The position numbers and the translations under genes were made by a program. The notes under the pieces were generated by a model. It was given only the letters and a program-made list of their open reading frames with translations. It was not told where the DNA came from and did no database searches. 64,000 bases of DNA from Georgenia yuyongxinii (GTDB lineage Bacteria; Actinomycetota; Actinomycetes; Actinomycetales; Actinomycetaceae), in NCBI RefSeq assembly GCF_006352065.1, contig NZ_CP040915.1:3224001-3288000 (forward strand). The letters run 5' to 3'. Positions 35,862 to 44,779 of the stretch are shown piece after piece. The stretch's first letter is position 1. Every line of letters begins with the position of its first letter.

Positions 35862-36863
35862 TCACCACATTGCTTTGTCTGTATCGATCTCGACCATCTG
35901 CTGCAGCTCGCGCTCGAGCACGCGCTCGCGGAGATAGACGCCGACGGCGATGTCCTGAAAGGTCAGGCCGGAGCTGTCGAACAGGGTGATCTCGGACTCG
36001 CTGCGTCTGCCCGGTCTCGCGCCGGCGATCACGTCACCGAGGCTCGCGGCGACCACCTCGGCGTCCGCCGCCCCGGCGGCGATCGCCGTGCTGAGCTTGC
36101 CGTGGGCGACGGCGTTCGCCTTCTCGTCGGCGATCGTGCGAGCCATCGAGAAGATCCGGGGATCGAGCTCGCCCTGGTGCCCCATCGCACTGACGTGCGT
36201 TCCGGGCGCCAGGACCGTGGGATCGAACGCCGGCGTGCCGGCCCCCGTGCCGGTGATGAGGATCTCGGCCCGGCGCGCGACGTCGTCGGCCGTGCCGAAC
36301 GTCTCGACGTCCACCCCGTGCCGCTGCCGGATGTCCGCGGCGAAGCGCGCGGCGCGCTCCGCGGAGGGGCTGAACAAGCAGATCTTGTCCACGTCACGAC
36401 CGAGCGCCAGGTGGGCATCGACCGAGAACCGCGACACCGCACCGCTGCCGAGCACACCGATCACCCGCGCGTCGGGACGGGCCAGGTGACGCGTCGCCAC
36501 CGCGCCGGCCGCACCCGTCCGCATGTAGCCGAGGTAGTTGGCCTCGATGATCGCGGCCGGCAGCAGGGACTCCGCCTCGAAGAGCGTCACGATCGCCATC
36601 CGCCGCTTGGCGTCGACGTCACCGTCGGAGAAGGCGATCATCTTGATCCCCCACCAGTCCGGCTCGATCCCGCCGAGCATCATCTTCGCCGAGCGGGGAT
36701 GGGCCATGGCCGCGACCTCCGGCCGGGCCCAGGCGCTGGCCCCCTCCCAGGCCCGGCCGGAGGCGCTCAGCCCGAACACCTCTTCCTGCAGCCGGACACA
36801 CTCCTCGACCGACAGCAGGTCCTTCACCTGCTGCATGGGGATGACGAGCGTTGCGCCCATCAT
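35862..36863 (-). CDS. Ornithine cyclodeaminase/mu-crystallin family protein (1)
   Basis: 333 residues. NAD-binding core: GVLGSGAVSRFSVDAHLA, and GTGAGTPAFDPTVLAPGTHVSAMG downstream; N-terminal substrate region AMAHPRSAKMMLGGIEPDWWGIKMI. Family members cyclise or reduce amino acids or ketimines (OCD, alanine dehydrogenase, ectoine EutC). ATG 36863 overlaps the M24 stop (ATGA). The M24 + OCD pair is repeated at 45995-48162, which implies related chemistry. The substrate is not known. Confidence 0.9.
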   Translation of the reverse strand: MMGATLVIPMQQVKDLLSVEECVRLQEEVFGLSASGRAWEGASAWARPEVAAMAHPRSAKMMLGGIEPDWWGIKMIAFSDGDVDAKRRMAIVTLFEAESLLPAAIIEANYLGYMRTGAAGAVATRHLARPDARVIGVLGSGAVSRFSVDAHLALGRDVDKICLFSPSAERAARFAADIRQRHGVDVETFGTADDVARRAEILITGTGAGTPAFDPTVLAPGTHVSAMGHQGELDPRIFSMARTIADEKANAVAHGKLSTAIAAGAADAEVVAASLGDVIAGARPGRRSESEITLFDSSGLTFQDIAVGVYLRERVLERELQQMVEIDTDKAMW

Positions 36864-38059
36864 GTGATCACGAAGAGCCCGCGGTCGGGGACGGAGAGCA
36901 CCTCGGGACCCGAGGAGGTCAGCACGATGCTTTCCTCCGTGCCCCACTGCATGTCCGGCCGCCGCACGTAGATCTCGACGGAGAACACCATGCCCTCCTC
37001 GAGGACGGTCTCGTCGGTGAGCCGCACGAGCGGCATCTCGCTGGACTGCAAGCCCAGGCCGTGCCCGGCGTGCATGTAGGGGAACCGGTCGTAGGGCGCC
37101 AGGCCGCTGCCGTTCTCGGAGAAGCCCTCCTCCTCGAGGATGCCCAGGATGTCGCGCATGGCCTGGTCCGAGGTCACGCCGGGCCGGATCGCCTCGTCGA
37201 TGGACCGCCGCACGAGCGTCCGCACGAGATCGTGCGAACGGTGCTGGGACTCGCTCGGCTCGCCCATGACGGCCATGCGCCCGAACTCGCCCCAGTACCC
37301 GTCCACGACCACGCCGGTGTCGAGGAAGATGGAGTCCCCCGGCTCCAGGGGCACCTCGGTCGGGCCGGAGAACGGCGTGATCGTGCCGTGGCCGCGGTAG
37401 CGGGCACTGGAGGAGATCGTCATCTGCGAGAACGGCGGCTCGTTGGAACCGGCGTCGATCAGGGCGTGCGCGCACAGGTCGTAGATGTCGCGCTCGCTCA
37501 TGCCGGGCTCGGCCTCGGCGAAGGTGTGCGCCAGGGCCCGGCCGTTCATCTCGTGCGCCGTGCGGAGCCGGTCGAGCTCCGCCTCGGACTTGCGCGTGCG
37601 CATCTTCCACAGCAGCGGGCTGGCGTCCTCCCACGAGCACTCGGGGAGCTCACGCTTCGCCCGCTCCAGCTCACCGATCGGCATCTGGACGCGCGAGTCG
37701 AGACCCATCTCCAGGCCGATGCGGCCGCGCTGAAGGCCCACGCGCTTGAAGAGCTCGACCACGTCGGTGTGGCCAAACGGCTGGGTGTACGTGTGGATCT
37801 CCTCCACCCATCCCTGACGCGCGGTCACCACGCTGGCGTGGTGCACACACATCGCCGCGCCGCCCTCACGGGTGAGGAGCAGCAGGTGCGGGCGGCTCGT
37901 GGTCGCCTGGTAGTTCCGGGGCGAGTGCCCGGACAGGTACCGGTAATTCGGAGCCGACGTGGCGTCCCCCGTGACGATGATCGCGTCGAGGTTCTCCTCC
38001 GCCATCAGCTCCTTCGCACGCTCGACGCGCGCCCGGTACTCCTGCTCCTCGAAATCCAT
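36860..38059 (-). CDS. M24-family (Xaa-Pro aminopeptidase/creatinase fold) hydrolase (1)
   Basis: 399 residues: creatinase N-domain (MDFEEQEYRARVERAKELM), then the pita-bread domain. Metal ligands largely kept: Asp in IFLDTGVVVDG, His in HAGHGLGL, Glu in FSVEIYV, Glu in GTEESIVL; the second Asp is replaced by Glu (YWGEFGR). It may still bind metal and cleave a dipeptide or amide. ATG 38059 overlaps the permease stop (TGATG). It follows directly after an ABC importer, so it probably acts on the imported compound. Confidence 0.9.
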   Translation of the reverse strand: MDFEEQEYRARVERAKELMAEENLDAIIVTGDATSAPNYRYLSGHSPRNYQATTSRPHLLLLTREGGAAMCVHHASVVTARQGWVEEIHTYTQPFGHTDVVELFKRVGLQRGRIGLEMGLDSRVQMPIGELERAKRELPECSWEDASPLLWKMRTRKSEAELDRLRTAHEMNGRALAHTFAEAEPGMSERDIYDLCAHALIDAGSNEPPFSQMTISSSARYRGHGTITPFSGPTEVPLEPGDSIFLDTGVVVDGYWGEFGRMAVMGEPSESQHRSHDLVRTLVRRSIDEAIRPGVTSDQAMRDILGILEEEGFSENGSGLAPYDRFPYMHAGHGLGLQSSEMPLVRLTDETVLEEGMVFSVEIYVRRPDMQWGTEESIVLTSSGPEVLSVPDRGLFVIT

Positions 38060-38916
38060 CAGTTCCCACTCCTTTGCCAGAAAACGATCTTTTTGTCCAA
38101 GAACTCGACGAACCGGTAGACGGCCAGGCCGACGATCCCGAGCGTCGAGATCACCGCGAAGGCGTTGGCCATCTGCAGCTGCATGTTGAAGGTCGTGATG
38201 AGGACGCCCATCCCCTCGTTCCCCCCGACGAACTCACCCACGATCGAGCCGATGAGCGCGAGGGGGACGGCCGTGCGGATACCACCGAAGACGACCGGGA
38301 GGGCGAACGGCCACTGCAGCTTCCGGAACAGCTGCCAGCGGGAGGCGCCCAGCGACCGCATCAGGGTGCGGGCGTCCGCCGGCGCGGTCGACAGCCCGAC
38401 GATCACGCTGACCAGGACCGGGAAGAAGCACGTGGTCGCCGCGAACAGCACACGCGGGGTCAGGCCGAAGCCGAACCACACGAAGAAGAGCGGCGCGAGC
38501 GCGACCTGCGGGGTGGTCTGGAACAGCACCGCCAGGGGGTAGATGGCGCTGCGCACGAGCGGGATGAGGCTGATGAGCGTGCCGAGGACGATTCCGGCAC
38601 TGGCGCCGATGGCGAACCCGGCGACCGCCTGCCACATCGTGACCCGCACGGCCCCCCAGAAGAAGGCCTCGTCCGCGAGGTCGACCAGCGCCGTGGCGAC
38701 CTCGGTCGGGGCCGGCATGACCAGCGGATTGACGAGCTCCGCCGTGCTGGCGACCTGCCACAGTGCCAGCAACGCGACGATCGTGATGATCGGCGCCGCG
38801 ACAGATGTACGGAGGCGGCGCCGGCGAGCCGCGCCGACGGTGGCCGTTCGCGTCCCTCGGCGGGACGGGACGGCAGCCGGCACCGGGTTCGGCTGGGCGG
38901 CCACGTCTACCTTCAC
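38059..38916 (-). CDS. ABC permease, nitrate/sulfonate/taurine type
   Basis: 285 residues; an Arg-rich cytoplasmic N-terminus, about six membrane helices, and the EAA loop RTLMRSLGASRWQLFRKLQWPFALP. It belongs to the SsuC/TauC/ThiX branch. It partners the ATPase and binding protein just upstream; overlaps at both ends indicate one transcript. Confidence 0.92.
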   Translation of the reverse strand: MKVDVAAQPNPVPAAVPSRRGTRTATVGAARRRRLRTSVAAPIITIVALLALWQVASTAELVNPLVMPAPTEVATALVDLADEAFFWGAVRVTMWQAVAGFAIGASAGIVLGTLISLIPLVRSAIYPLAVLFQTTPQVALAPLFFVWFGFGLTPRVLFAATTCFFPVLVSVIVGLSTAPADARTLMRSLGASRWQLFRKLQWPFALPVVFGGIRTAVPLALIGSIVGEFVGGNEGMGVLITTFNMQLQMANAFAVISTLGIVGLAVYRFVEFLDKKIVFWQRSGN

Positions 38917-39788
38917 TGAACCTTCTCCTCGGTGGATCCGTCCAGCGCCCGCCGGATCCGCTCGATCAGCGCCGTCCCCTCAGGGCTCGTCATCGACAGG
39001 AGCGTTCGCGGCCTCGGCAGGTCGATGGGCACGATGTCGACGATCTCGCCCGGGCGCGCCGTCATCACGATGACCGTGTCGGAGATCAGCACGGACTCGG
39101 CGATGTTGTGCGTGACGTAGATCAGGGTGCGTTGGAACCGCTCGTGCAGCTGGACCAGCTCGAGGTCGAGCCGCTCGCGCGTCATCTCGTCGAGGGCCGC
39201 GAACGGCTCGTCCATCAGCAGGAGCTCGGGCTCGAACACCAGGAGCCGGGCGAGGCTGACACGCTGCTGCATGCCGCCCGACAGCTCCCAGGGATACTTC
39301 TTCTCGAACCCTTCGAGGCCGACGAGGTCGAGGAGGTCCTGCGTCCGCTGCGCAGCCTCGCTCTTGTCGAGCCCGAGGATCTCGACCGGGAGCATCACGT
39401 TCTCCCGGACGGTGCGCCAGGGCAGGAGGACGGCGGACTGCATCATGATCCCGCAGTCCCGGCGCCCCGGGGCCGGGTCGGAGCCGCGGACCGTGATGGT
39501 CCCGCGGTCGTAGGTCTCCAACCCGGCGATCATCTTCAGGACCGTGGACTTCCCGCAACCGCTCGGGCCGACCATCGAGACCACGTGGCCGTGCGGGACC
39601 TCGAAGCTCACGTCCCGCACCGCCTCGACAACGCCGTCCCGGGTGGCGTACGTCTTGAAGATCCCGGAGACCGTGACCGCGGGCTCACTGGCCTGCACCA
39701 CCGTGGTGCCCGGGCGCGGCGATCCGTCAAGCTCTGGGGTGCTGTTCATCGCGGGCCGTTCCATTGTGATCGCTGCACGATTCCTCAT
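38913..39788 (-). CDS. ABC ATPase, nitrate/sulfonate/taurine type
   Basis: 291 residues. Walker A GPSGCGKST, signature LSGGMQQRV, Walker B LLLMDEPF, His-switch VTHNIAESV. ATG 39788 shares a base with the binding-protein stop (TGATG), which fixes the start. The MQQRV signature and lack of a TOBE domain fit SsuB/TauB-type ATPases. Confidence 0.93.
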   Translation of the reverse strand: MRNRAAITMERPAMNSTPELDGSPRPGTTVVQASEPAVTVSGIFKTYATRDGVVEAVRDVSFEVPHGHVVSMVGPSGCGKSTVLKMIAGLETYDRGTITVRGSDPAPGRRDCGIMMQSAVLLPWRTVRENVMLPVEILGLDKSEAAQRTQDLLDLVGLEGFEKKYPWELSGGMQQRVSLARLLVFEPELLLMDEPFAALDEMTRERLDLELVQLHERFQRTLIYVTHNIAESVLISDTVIVMTARPGEIVDIVPIDLPRPRTLLSMTSPEGTALIERIRRALDGSTEEKVQ

Positions 39789-40909
39789 CAGGCCCCCGCT
39801 TGCTCGAGCAGCCCGTCGTTGATCGACTCGAGGAACTTGCCGTTGAAGGCCTCCTCGACCGGCACCGTCAGCGCCTCGCCAAGCGTCATGTCGAGGAGGA
39901 TCTGGATGTTCTCGTAGTCGAAGGCGCCGGCCTTGCCGTCCTTCTCGGGAGCGAACTTCTCCGAGACAAGCTCGAGGGTGGCGTTCACGTACTCGTCGTC
40001 GGTGCAGTCACTGGGGATGACGCCGCAGACGATCTCCTTGGCCTCCTCGGGGTGCTCCTGCAGGAACCAGGCACCGAGGAAATAGCCCCTGACGAGATTG
40101 ATGGCGACCTCGCGATCCTCCGGGTCCGCCATGGACTCCTCCGAGACCACGAAGCCCTCCGCCGGGAGCGCCTGGTACTTCTCCGGCATGAGCGACCGGA
40201 GCGTCATCCCGGCGTTGACCTTGAGTGCGGGGATGTCGCTGAGGCCGTGCGCGTAGGCCGCGATCCGGCCCGAGTCGAACGCGGCAGCGACCGCCGGTCC
40301 ACCGGCGCCGACCGCGGGGATCTCGTACTCGTCCTCGGAGATGCCGGCTTCCTCCATCAGCTGCTTGACCAGGGCGACCGAGCCGTCACTTGCCGACGGC
40401 ACACCGATCGCCTTGCCCTTCAGGTCCGCGAGCGACTGGATCGGCGAGTCGTCCGGCACGCTGACGCGGTTGATCAGGCCTCGGCCGAAGGCCGCGATGG
40501 CCATGACCTCGCCGCCGGCTGCCCGCGCGGCATAGGTCTCGCGAACCGAGACGCTGCCGGCGAACGCGTTGCCGGTGGCGATCTGCTGGGCGACGCTGGC
40601 GCTGCCATCCACGGACGGCAGATCCACGTTGATCCCCATCTCGGGGTAGAACTTCTCGGCCGCGATGATGTACGGGGACCAGAAGAGGCCAAGTGGCACG
40701 GGAAGTGCGACCGTGACGTCGCGCATCTCCCCGGCCGGCTGGGTCTCGCTGGTTGGCTTGTCGCCGCTGGTCGGTTCGTCGCCGTCGGCCGCGACGGCAG
40801 GTTCGTTGCCTGAGTCCCCGCACGCGGCGGTTGCAAGAAGCGCTGCGGCGACCATCGCCGCCGCGATCCCGCGGCGGGCCGAGCTGGATCCGCTGATAGA
40901 CGTTCTCAT
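39788..40909 (-). CDS. ABC substrate-binding lipoprotein, NMT1/sulfonate type
   Basis: 373 residues from ATG 40909 (AAGGGGAG upstream). Lipobox TAAC followed by a long Gly/Thr/Glu linker. Ligand lobes: VALPVPLGLFWSPYIIAAEKFYPEMGI, ATGNAFAGSVSVRETYAA, LKGKAIGVPSASDGS. First gene of the seven-gene operon down to TauE, with a readable promoter at 40945-40974. Ligand unknown; the operon's GGT, M24 and TauE genes hint at an amide- or sulfur-containing molecule. Confidence 0.92.
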   Translation of the reverse strand: MRTSISGSSSARRGIAAAMVAAALLATAACGDSGNEPAVAADGDEPTSGDKPTSETQPAGEMRDVTVALPVPLGLFWSPYIIAAEKFYPEMGINVDLPSVDGSASVAQQIATGNAFAGSVSVRETYAARAAGGEVMAIAAFGRGLINRVSVPDDSPIQSLADLKGKAIGVPSASDGSVALVKQLMEEAGISEDEYEIPAVGAGGPAVAAAFDSGRIAAYAHGLSDIPALKVNAGMTLRSLMPEKYQALPAEGFVVSEESMADPEDREVAINLVRGYFLGAWFLQEHPEEAKEIVCGVIPSDCTDDEYVNATLELVSEKFAPEKDGKAGAFDYENIQILLDMTLGEALTVPVEEAFNGKFLESINDGLLEQAGA

Positions 40910-40944
40910 GGTTCCACTCCCCTTCGAGTGAGGTTGACAATTTG

Positions 40945-40974
40945 AAGGTACAAGCGCCCTGAAAACATGGTCAA
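40945..40974 (-). promoter_or_regulatory. Promoter of the ABC-M24-OCD-GGT-TauE operon
   Basis: On the minus strand TTGACC (40969-40974), an 18-base spacer and TACCTT (40945-40950) form a near-consensus -35/-10. The start of transcription would fall about 30 bases before ATG 40909. This is one of the best sigma-70-type promoters in the window. Confidence 0.6.
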
Positions 40975-41171
40975 CCAAGTCTGGTGCCTCACGTAATTCG
41001 TCCGCGAAAGCGGCCGAGCGAACCCTGTCCGGCATGGAATATTTCGCAAGCAGCAAACACTTGACCAGGGGCGCGCGATCACCTGGCCCCGTTCGGGCGG
41101 GAACAGCACGCCATTGATCCTGGAATCCCGGATACCGCCGCCTATGTGAAATCCGGGCGGTCCACCGGCCC

Positions 41172-42422
41172 TTAGCCCGTGGCCCCGGCGCAGCTTCCGG
41201 TCAGGGCCTCGAAATGGGCGGACGGGATGCTTGCGTGCCCGGTCTCGGCCCGGGCCAGCAAGCGCCGCCGGGTCAACAAGTCGTTGATCTGGTGGTCGAT
41301 GGCGGCGGGGTTGAGCCGCTCTCGCGAGGCAGCCAGCTCGGCCTCCTGCGCCGGTGAGACGACTCCTGCAGCCAGGAGACGGTCCAGCGGCGTGGCGGGG
41401 TCGTCATACAGCCGCTTGCGGCGGCCCTGCATGTCCCACTCCCACCCCAGCGGCTTACGAGTGGGCGTGAAGTGATTGAGCCGGTCATTGACCAGGCTCC
41501 ACGCCGTGTTCAGGACCTGACGTTCCGCCTCCGTGTCGAAACCGTAGGGGAAGCGACACCGGTGCGACAGGTCGGTGTTCTTGAGCACGGGTGCCGGACT
41601 GCCGTCGTCGCACCGTGATATGACGACCTCGAGAGCACGCCGGCGTGCCCAGTCGATCAGCGCGGTACTGCTGAACTCCTTGCGATTCTCGAAGTCGATC
41701 GCGACTACGGCGAAGGGGATTGTTCCGAGCGCGATCTCGAGAACGTCCAGGAGGTGCAGGACATTCTTGTTTGGCGTGGTGCGGGTGAAGGTCCAGCCCG
41801 TGTGGGCATCAGTAAGCACCAACGTACGGGCGAACTCGCCGTCGGCTCCGGGCCGGCAGTGCTCGATCACCTCGGCCGTGAAGAATCCCGGTTCACCCTC
41901 GCCCTCGTCCACAGCCCTGGTGTTGTTGGGCCATGACCGGGACAGGGCCGATGCCTCCGTTCTGCTGAGCATCCGCGAATGCCCATCGGATTTCATCTGC
42001 TGGAGGTAGCGGTCGATCGTCGCAGCGCTCATGGACAGCAGCTCGTCGCGAACGGTGGCGGTGTAGCCACGCTCCCCCTCCACCACTTCGCCGTGGCGCT
42101 CCAGACCCTCGAGGATCAGCGGTATCGAGACCACCAGGTACTTGCCGCACTGCTCACCTGACACCTCCCACACCCACCGCAGAAGCCGTCGCGCCTCGTG
42201 GGAGTACTTCGACGCGCGCAGCCGCTGTTTCACGACCACCTTCTGCGCCGGCTCCTCAGCCGCGCCGACCAGTCGACGACGCGCAGTGTCACGCGACCAC
42301 CCCGTGAGGTCCACCACCTCGGACAGGATCCGTCCCTTGTCCTTCTTCCTCGCCGCCACGTACGCCTTGGCGCTCATGGGGTCGATCTCGGCATGAACAC
42401 GCACAGCAACCTCACTTCCCAC
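41172..42422 (-). CDS. Transposase-derived protein with integrase (rve) fold, probably catalytically dead
   Basis: 416 residues, uninterrupted. N-terminal HTH (SEVVDLTGWSRDTARRRL, ~33-50); core PGFFTAEVIEHC (179-189), LVLTDAHTGWTFTRTTPNK, AIDFENRKEF (241-250), PVLKNTDLSH (278-287), and the C-terminal YDDPATPLDRLLAAG block. Compared with the actinobacterial integrase-type transposases I know (GFFEIDLVSH; IDSDNGSEF; HVEQKNW), the three catalytic acids are Glu184 for Asp, Glu245 for Asp and Val279 for Glu. The frame is intact over full length and no terminal inverted repeats were seen. The start is GTG 42422 (AGGTGG upstream) or ATG 42377. It may be a retained DNA-binding protein; that is inference. 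Confidence 0.75.
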   Translation of the reverse strand: MGSEVAVRVHAEIDPMSAKAYVAARKKDKGRILSEVVDLTGWSRDTARRRLVGAAEEPAQKVVVKQRLRASKYSHEARRLLRWVWEVSGEQCGKYLVVSIPLILEGLERHGEVVEGERGYTATVRDELLSMSAATIDRYLQQMKSDGHSRMLSRTEASALSRSWPNNTRAVDEGEGEPGFFTAEVIEHCRPGADGEFARTLVLTDAHTGWTFTRTTPNKNVLHLLDVLEIALGTIPFAVVAIDFENRKEFSSTALIDWARRRALEVVISRCDDGSPAPVLKNTDLSHRCRFPYGFDTEAERQVLNTAWSLVNDRLNHFTPTRKPLGWEWDMQGRRKRLYDDPATPLDRLLAAGVVSPAQEAELAASRERLNPAAIDHQINDLLTRRRLLARAETGHASIPSAHFEALTGSCAGATG

Positions 42423-42459
42423 GCGCCACCTCGTCTGCGGTCAGCAGGCGCGGTGCGCC

Positions 42460-43758
42460 CTACGGATACAGCCCTCTGGCCAGGTGCGCCTCTGCCACCG
42501 TCTTGACGGCGAGCGACATGGCCGCGGATCTGAGGTCCAGATCGGCGGCGGTCGCGTGGGCGAGGACCCGGTTCCACGTCAGCTCCATGCGCGCCGCCAA
42601 CCGATCCTCGACCTCCTTCTGGGTCCACCAGTAGGCCTGGTTGCCCTGGACCCACTCGAAGTAGGACACGACAACCCCGCCGGCGTTGGCCAGGATGTCG
42701 GGCACCACGAGCTGACCGTTGGCCCGCAGCGCCGCGTCCGCCTCCGGGGTGGTCGGACCGTTCGCGCCCTCGACGATCAGTCGCGCCGACACGTTGGCGA
42801 CGTTCGCCGAGGTGATGACGCGCTCGACGGCGGCCGGGACCAGGACATCGACGTCGAGCTCGAGCAGGTCCTCCCGGTCGGGGAGCATCTCGGCGCCCGC
42901 GAAGGCGACCACCGTGCCGGCACGGGCGAAGTACGTGTCCAGCTCCTCGACGTCGATGCCCTCGGCGTTGTAGATCGCGCCGTGCTCGTCACTCACCCCG
43001 ACGACGGTGAAGCCGGCGTCGTAGAAGTACCGGACCGCACCCCGGCCGACCTTTCCGTACCCCTGGACCGCCACCCGCGCGCCGGTGGCCTTGATGCCCG
43101 CGTGGTCGAGCGCGTGCCTGGCCGTCAGGAAGACGCCCAGGGATGTCGCGCTCGACCGGCCCAGCGAGCCGCCCAGGGCGACCGGCTTACCGGTGACCAC
43201 GCCGGGGACCGTGTGCGCCGCCGCCGTGGAGTACGTGTCCATCATCCAGGCCATGACCCGCTCGTCGGTCCCGATGTCCGGCGCCGGGATGTCGCTGCTC
43301 GGACCGAGCAGCGGCATCATCTCGCTGGTGTACCGGCGGGTGACCCGTTGGACCTCCGCCTGCGAGTACATCCTGGGATCGAACGTCACGCCGCCCTTGG
43401 CCCCACCGAACGGCACGTCGACGAGCGCGCACTTCCAGGTCATCAGCATGGCGAGGGCACGTACCTCGTCGAGGCTGACGCTGCTGCTGAACCGCAGCCC
43501 GCCCTTGGCCGGGCCGCGGGACAGGTTGTGCTGCACCCGGTAGCCGACGAGGACCTCGACGGACCCCGTGTCCCGGCGGAGCGGGATGCTCACGGTCATC
43601 TCGCGCCGCGCCCTGGCCAGGAGGCTGTAGAGGCCCTCGTCGTACCCGAGGAGGTCCACTGCCCCGCGCAGTTGCGAGAGAACGTCCGAGAGCGGACCGT
43701 CGTTGCCCTGCGCGGGGACCGACCTCTCGGGCGCTGTCGTACTCACTGACTGAATCAT
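42460..43758 (-). CDS. Glu/Leu/Phe/Val family amino acid dehydrogenase
   Basis: 432 residues. Lys85 in RGPAKGGLRF, Lys109 in TWKCALVDVPFGGAKGG and the NAD motif in VQGYGKVGRGA are intact. It oxidatively deaminates glutamate or a branched/aromatic amino acid to a 2-oxo acid. GGAGGAG lies before ATG 43758. Located 52 bases after the aminotransferase gene; together they could drain amino groups from the catabolic pathway (glutamate back to 2-oxoglutarate). Confidence 0.93.
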   Translation of the reverse strand: MIQSVSTTAPERSVPAQGNDGPLSDVLSQLRGAVDLLGYDEGLYSLLARARREMTVSIPLRRDTGSVEVLVGYRVQHNLSRGPAKGGLRFSSSVSLDEVRALAMLMTWKCALVDVPFGGAKGGVTFDPRMYSQAEVQRVTRRYTSEMMPLLGPSSDIPAPDIGTDERVMAWMMDTYSTAAAHTVPGVVTGKPVALGGSLGRSSATSLGVFLTARHALDHAGIKATGARVAVQGYGKVGRGAVRYFYDAGFTVVGVSDEHGAIYNAEGIDVEELDTYFARAGTVVAFAGAEMLPDREDLLELDVDVLVPAAVERVITSANVANVSARLIVEGANGPTTPEADAALRANGQLVVPDILANAGGVVVSYFEWVQGNQAYWWTQKEVEDRLAARMELTWNRVLAHATAADLDLRSAAMSLAVKTVAEAHLARGLYP

Positions 43759-43810
43759 CTGCTCGCTCCTCCAGGAGGACTCGGACGAACCGGCTGGCCT
43801 GCGCAGTTCC

Positions 43811-44779
43811 CTACTTCACGACGGTGCTGGACAGCTCCCGCTCGGATGTACCGGCCGCGCTCGTGTGCACCGGGGTGCACCAGTGCCGGTACTTGGGGTT
43901 CTTGCCGCGCACCATGTCGAGGTAGAACTCCTGCAGCCGCCGCGTGATCGGGCCGATGTTGCCGTCGCCGATCTTTCGGCCGTCGACGCTGCCGATGGCG
44001 GCGACCTCGGCGCCCGTGCCGCACAGGAACGCCTCGTCCACGCTGTACAGCTCGCTGCGGTCGACCACCCGCTCGCGGACCTTCAGCCCGAACTCCTCCT
44101 CGGCGATCTCCATGATCGTGCCGCGGGTGATCCCCACGAGGATGTCCTCGGTGGACGGGGGCGTCACGAGCTCACCGCCCACCACCAGGAAGAGGTTCGA
44201 CGTGGAGCCCTCGGCCACGTTGCCCTCGCTGGTGAGCATCAGGGCCTCGTCGAAGCCCTGCAGCAGGCTGTCGGTCTTGGCCAACGCGGGGTTGACGTAC
44301 GTGCCGCCGATCTTGGCGCGCGGGGGCGCCGCGTTGTCCTGGATACGCACCCAGGAGGAGACGCCCACGCTCAGCCCGCGCTCGGTGGGGAGGTACCGCC
44401 CCTGGGGGAAGCAGTAGGCCACGAACTCGTCGACGGCGTCGAGCAGGTTGACGCCCAGCTTGGTCGGCAGGCCCTTGTAGGCGATCGGCCGCAGGTAGGA
44501 GTCCTCGCGCAGGTTGTTGCGCTCGAGGAGCGAGCGGCACCGCTCGACCATCTCGTCGATGTCTGCCGGGAGCTCCATGCGCAGGATTCGCGCGGAGTTG
44601 TGCAGGCGCTGAAGGTGCTCGGGCAGGCGGAAGACGAAGAGCTGCTTCTCCTCCTCGTTCCAGTACGCCCGGATGCCCTCGAAGACACTCCACCCGGAGT
44701 TGAAGGCCATGGTGCGCACACTGATGGTCGCCTCGGCCGCGGGGACATACTTGTCGCCCATCAGAACAACGTCGGTCAC
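43811..44779 (-). CDS. ilvE: Branched-chain amino acid aminotransferase-like (class IV)
   Basis: 322 residues, fold-type IV. RTMAFNSGWSVFEGIRAYW near the start, PLP lysine Lys156 in RAKIGGTYVN, then GFDEALMLTSEGNVAEGSTSNLF and ITRGTIMEIA. It would transaminate a branched-chain or related amino acid with 2-oxoglutarate. In this operon it is more likely catabolic than biosynthetic. ATG 44779 overlaps the amidohydrolase stop (ATGA). Confidence 0.9.
   Translation of the reverse strand: MTDVVLMGDKYVPAAEATISVRTMAFNSGWSVFEGIRAYWNEEEKQLFVFRLPEHLQRLHNSARILRMELPADIDEMVERCRSLLERNNLREDSYLRPIAYKGLPTKLGVNLLDAVDEFVAYCFPQGRYLPTERGLSVGVSSWVRIQDNAAPPRAKIGGTYVNPALAKTDSLLQGFDEALMLTSEGNVAEGSTSNLFLVVGGELVTPPSTEDILVGITRGTIMEIAEEEFGLKVRERVVDRSELYSVDEAFLCGTGAEVAAIGSVDGRKIGDGNIGPITRRLQEFYLDMVRGKNPKYRHWCTPVHTSAAGTSERELSSTVVK

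Noticed and set aside
35862-37640. 592-residue frame covering the OCD-family gene
   Set aside because: Residues before ATG 36863 are a shadow of the M24 gene; the start-stop overlap fixes the start.
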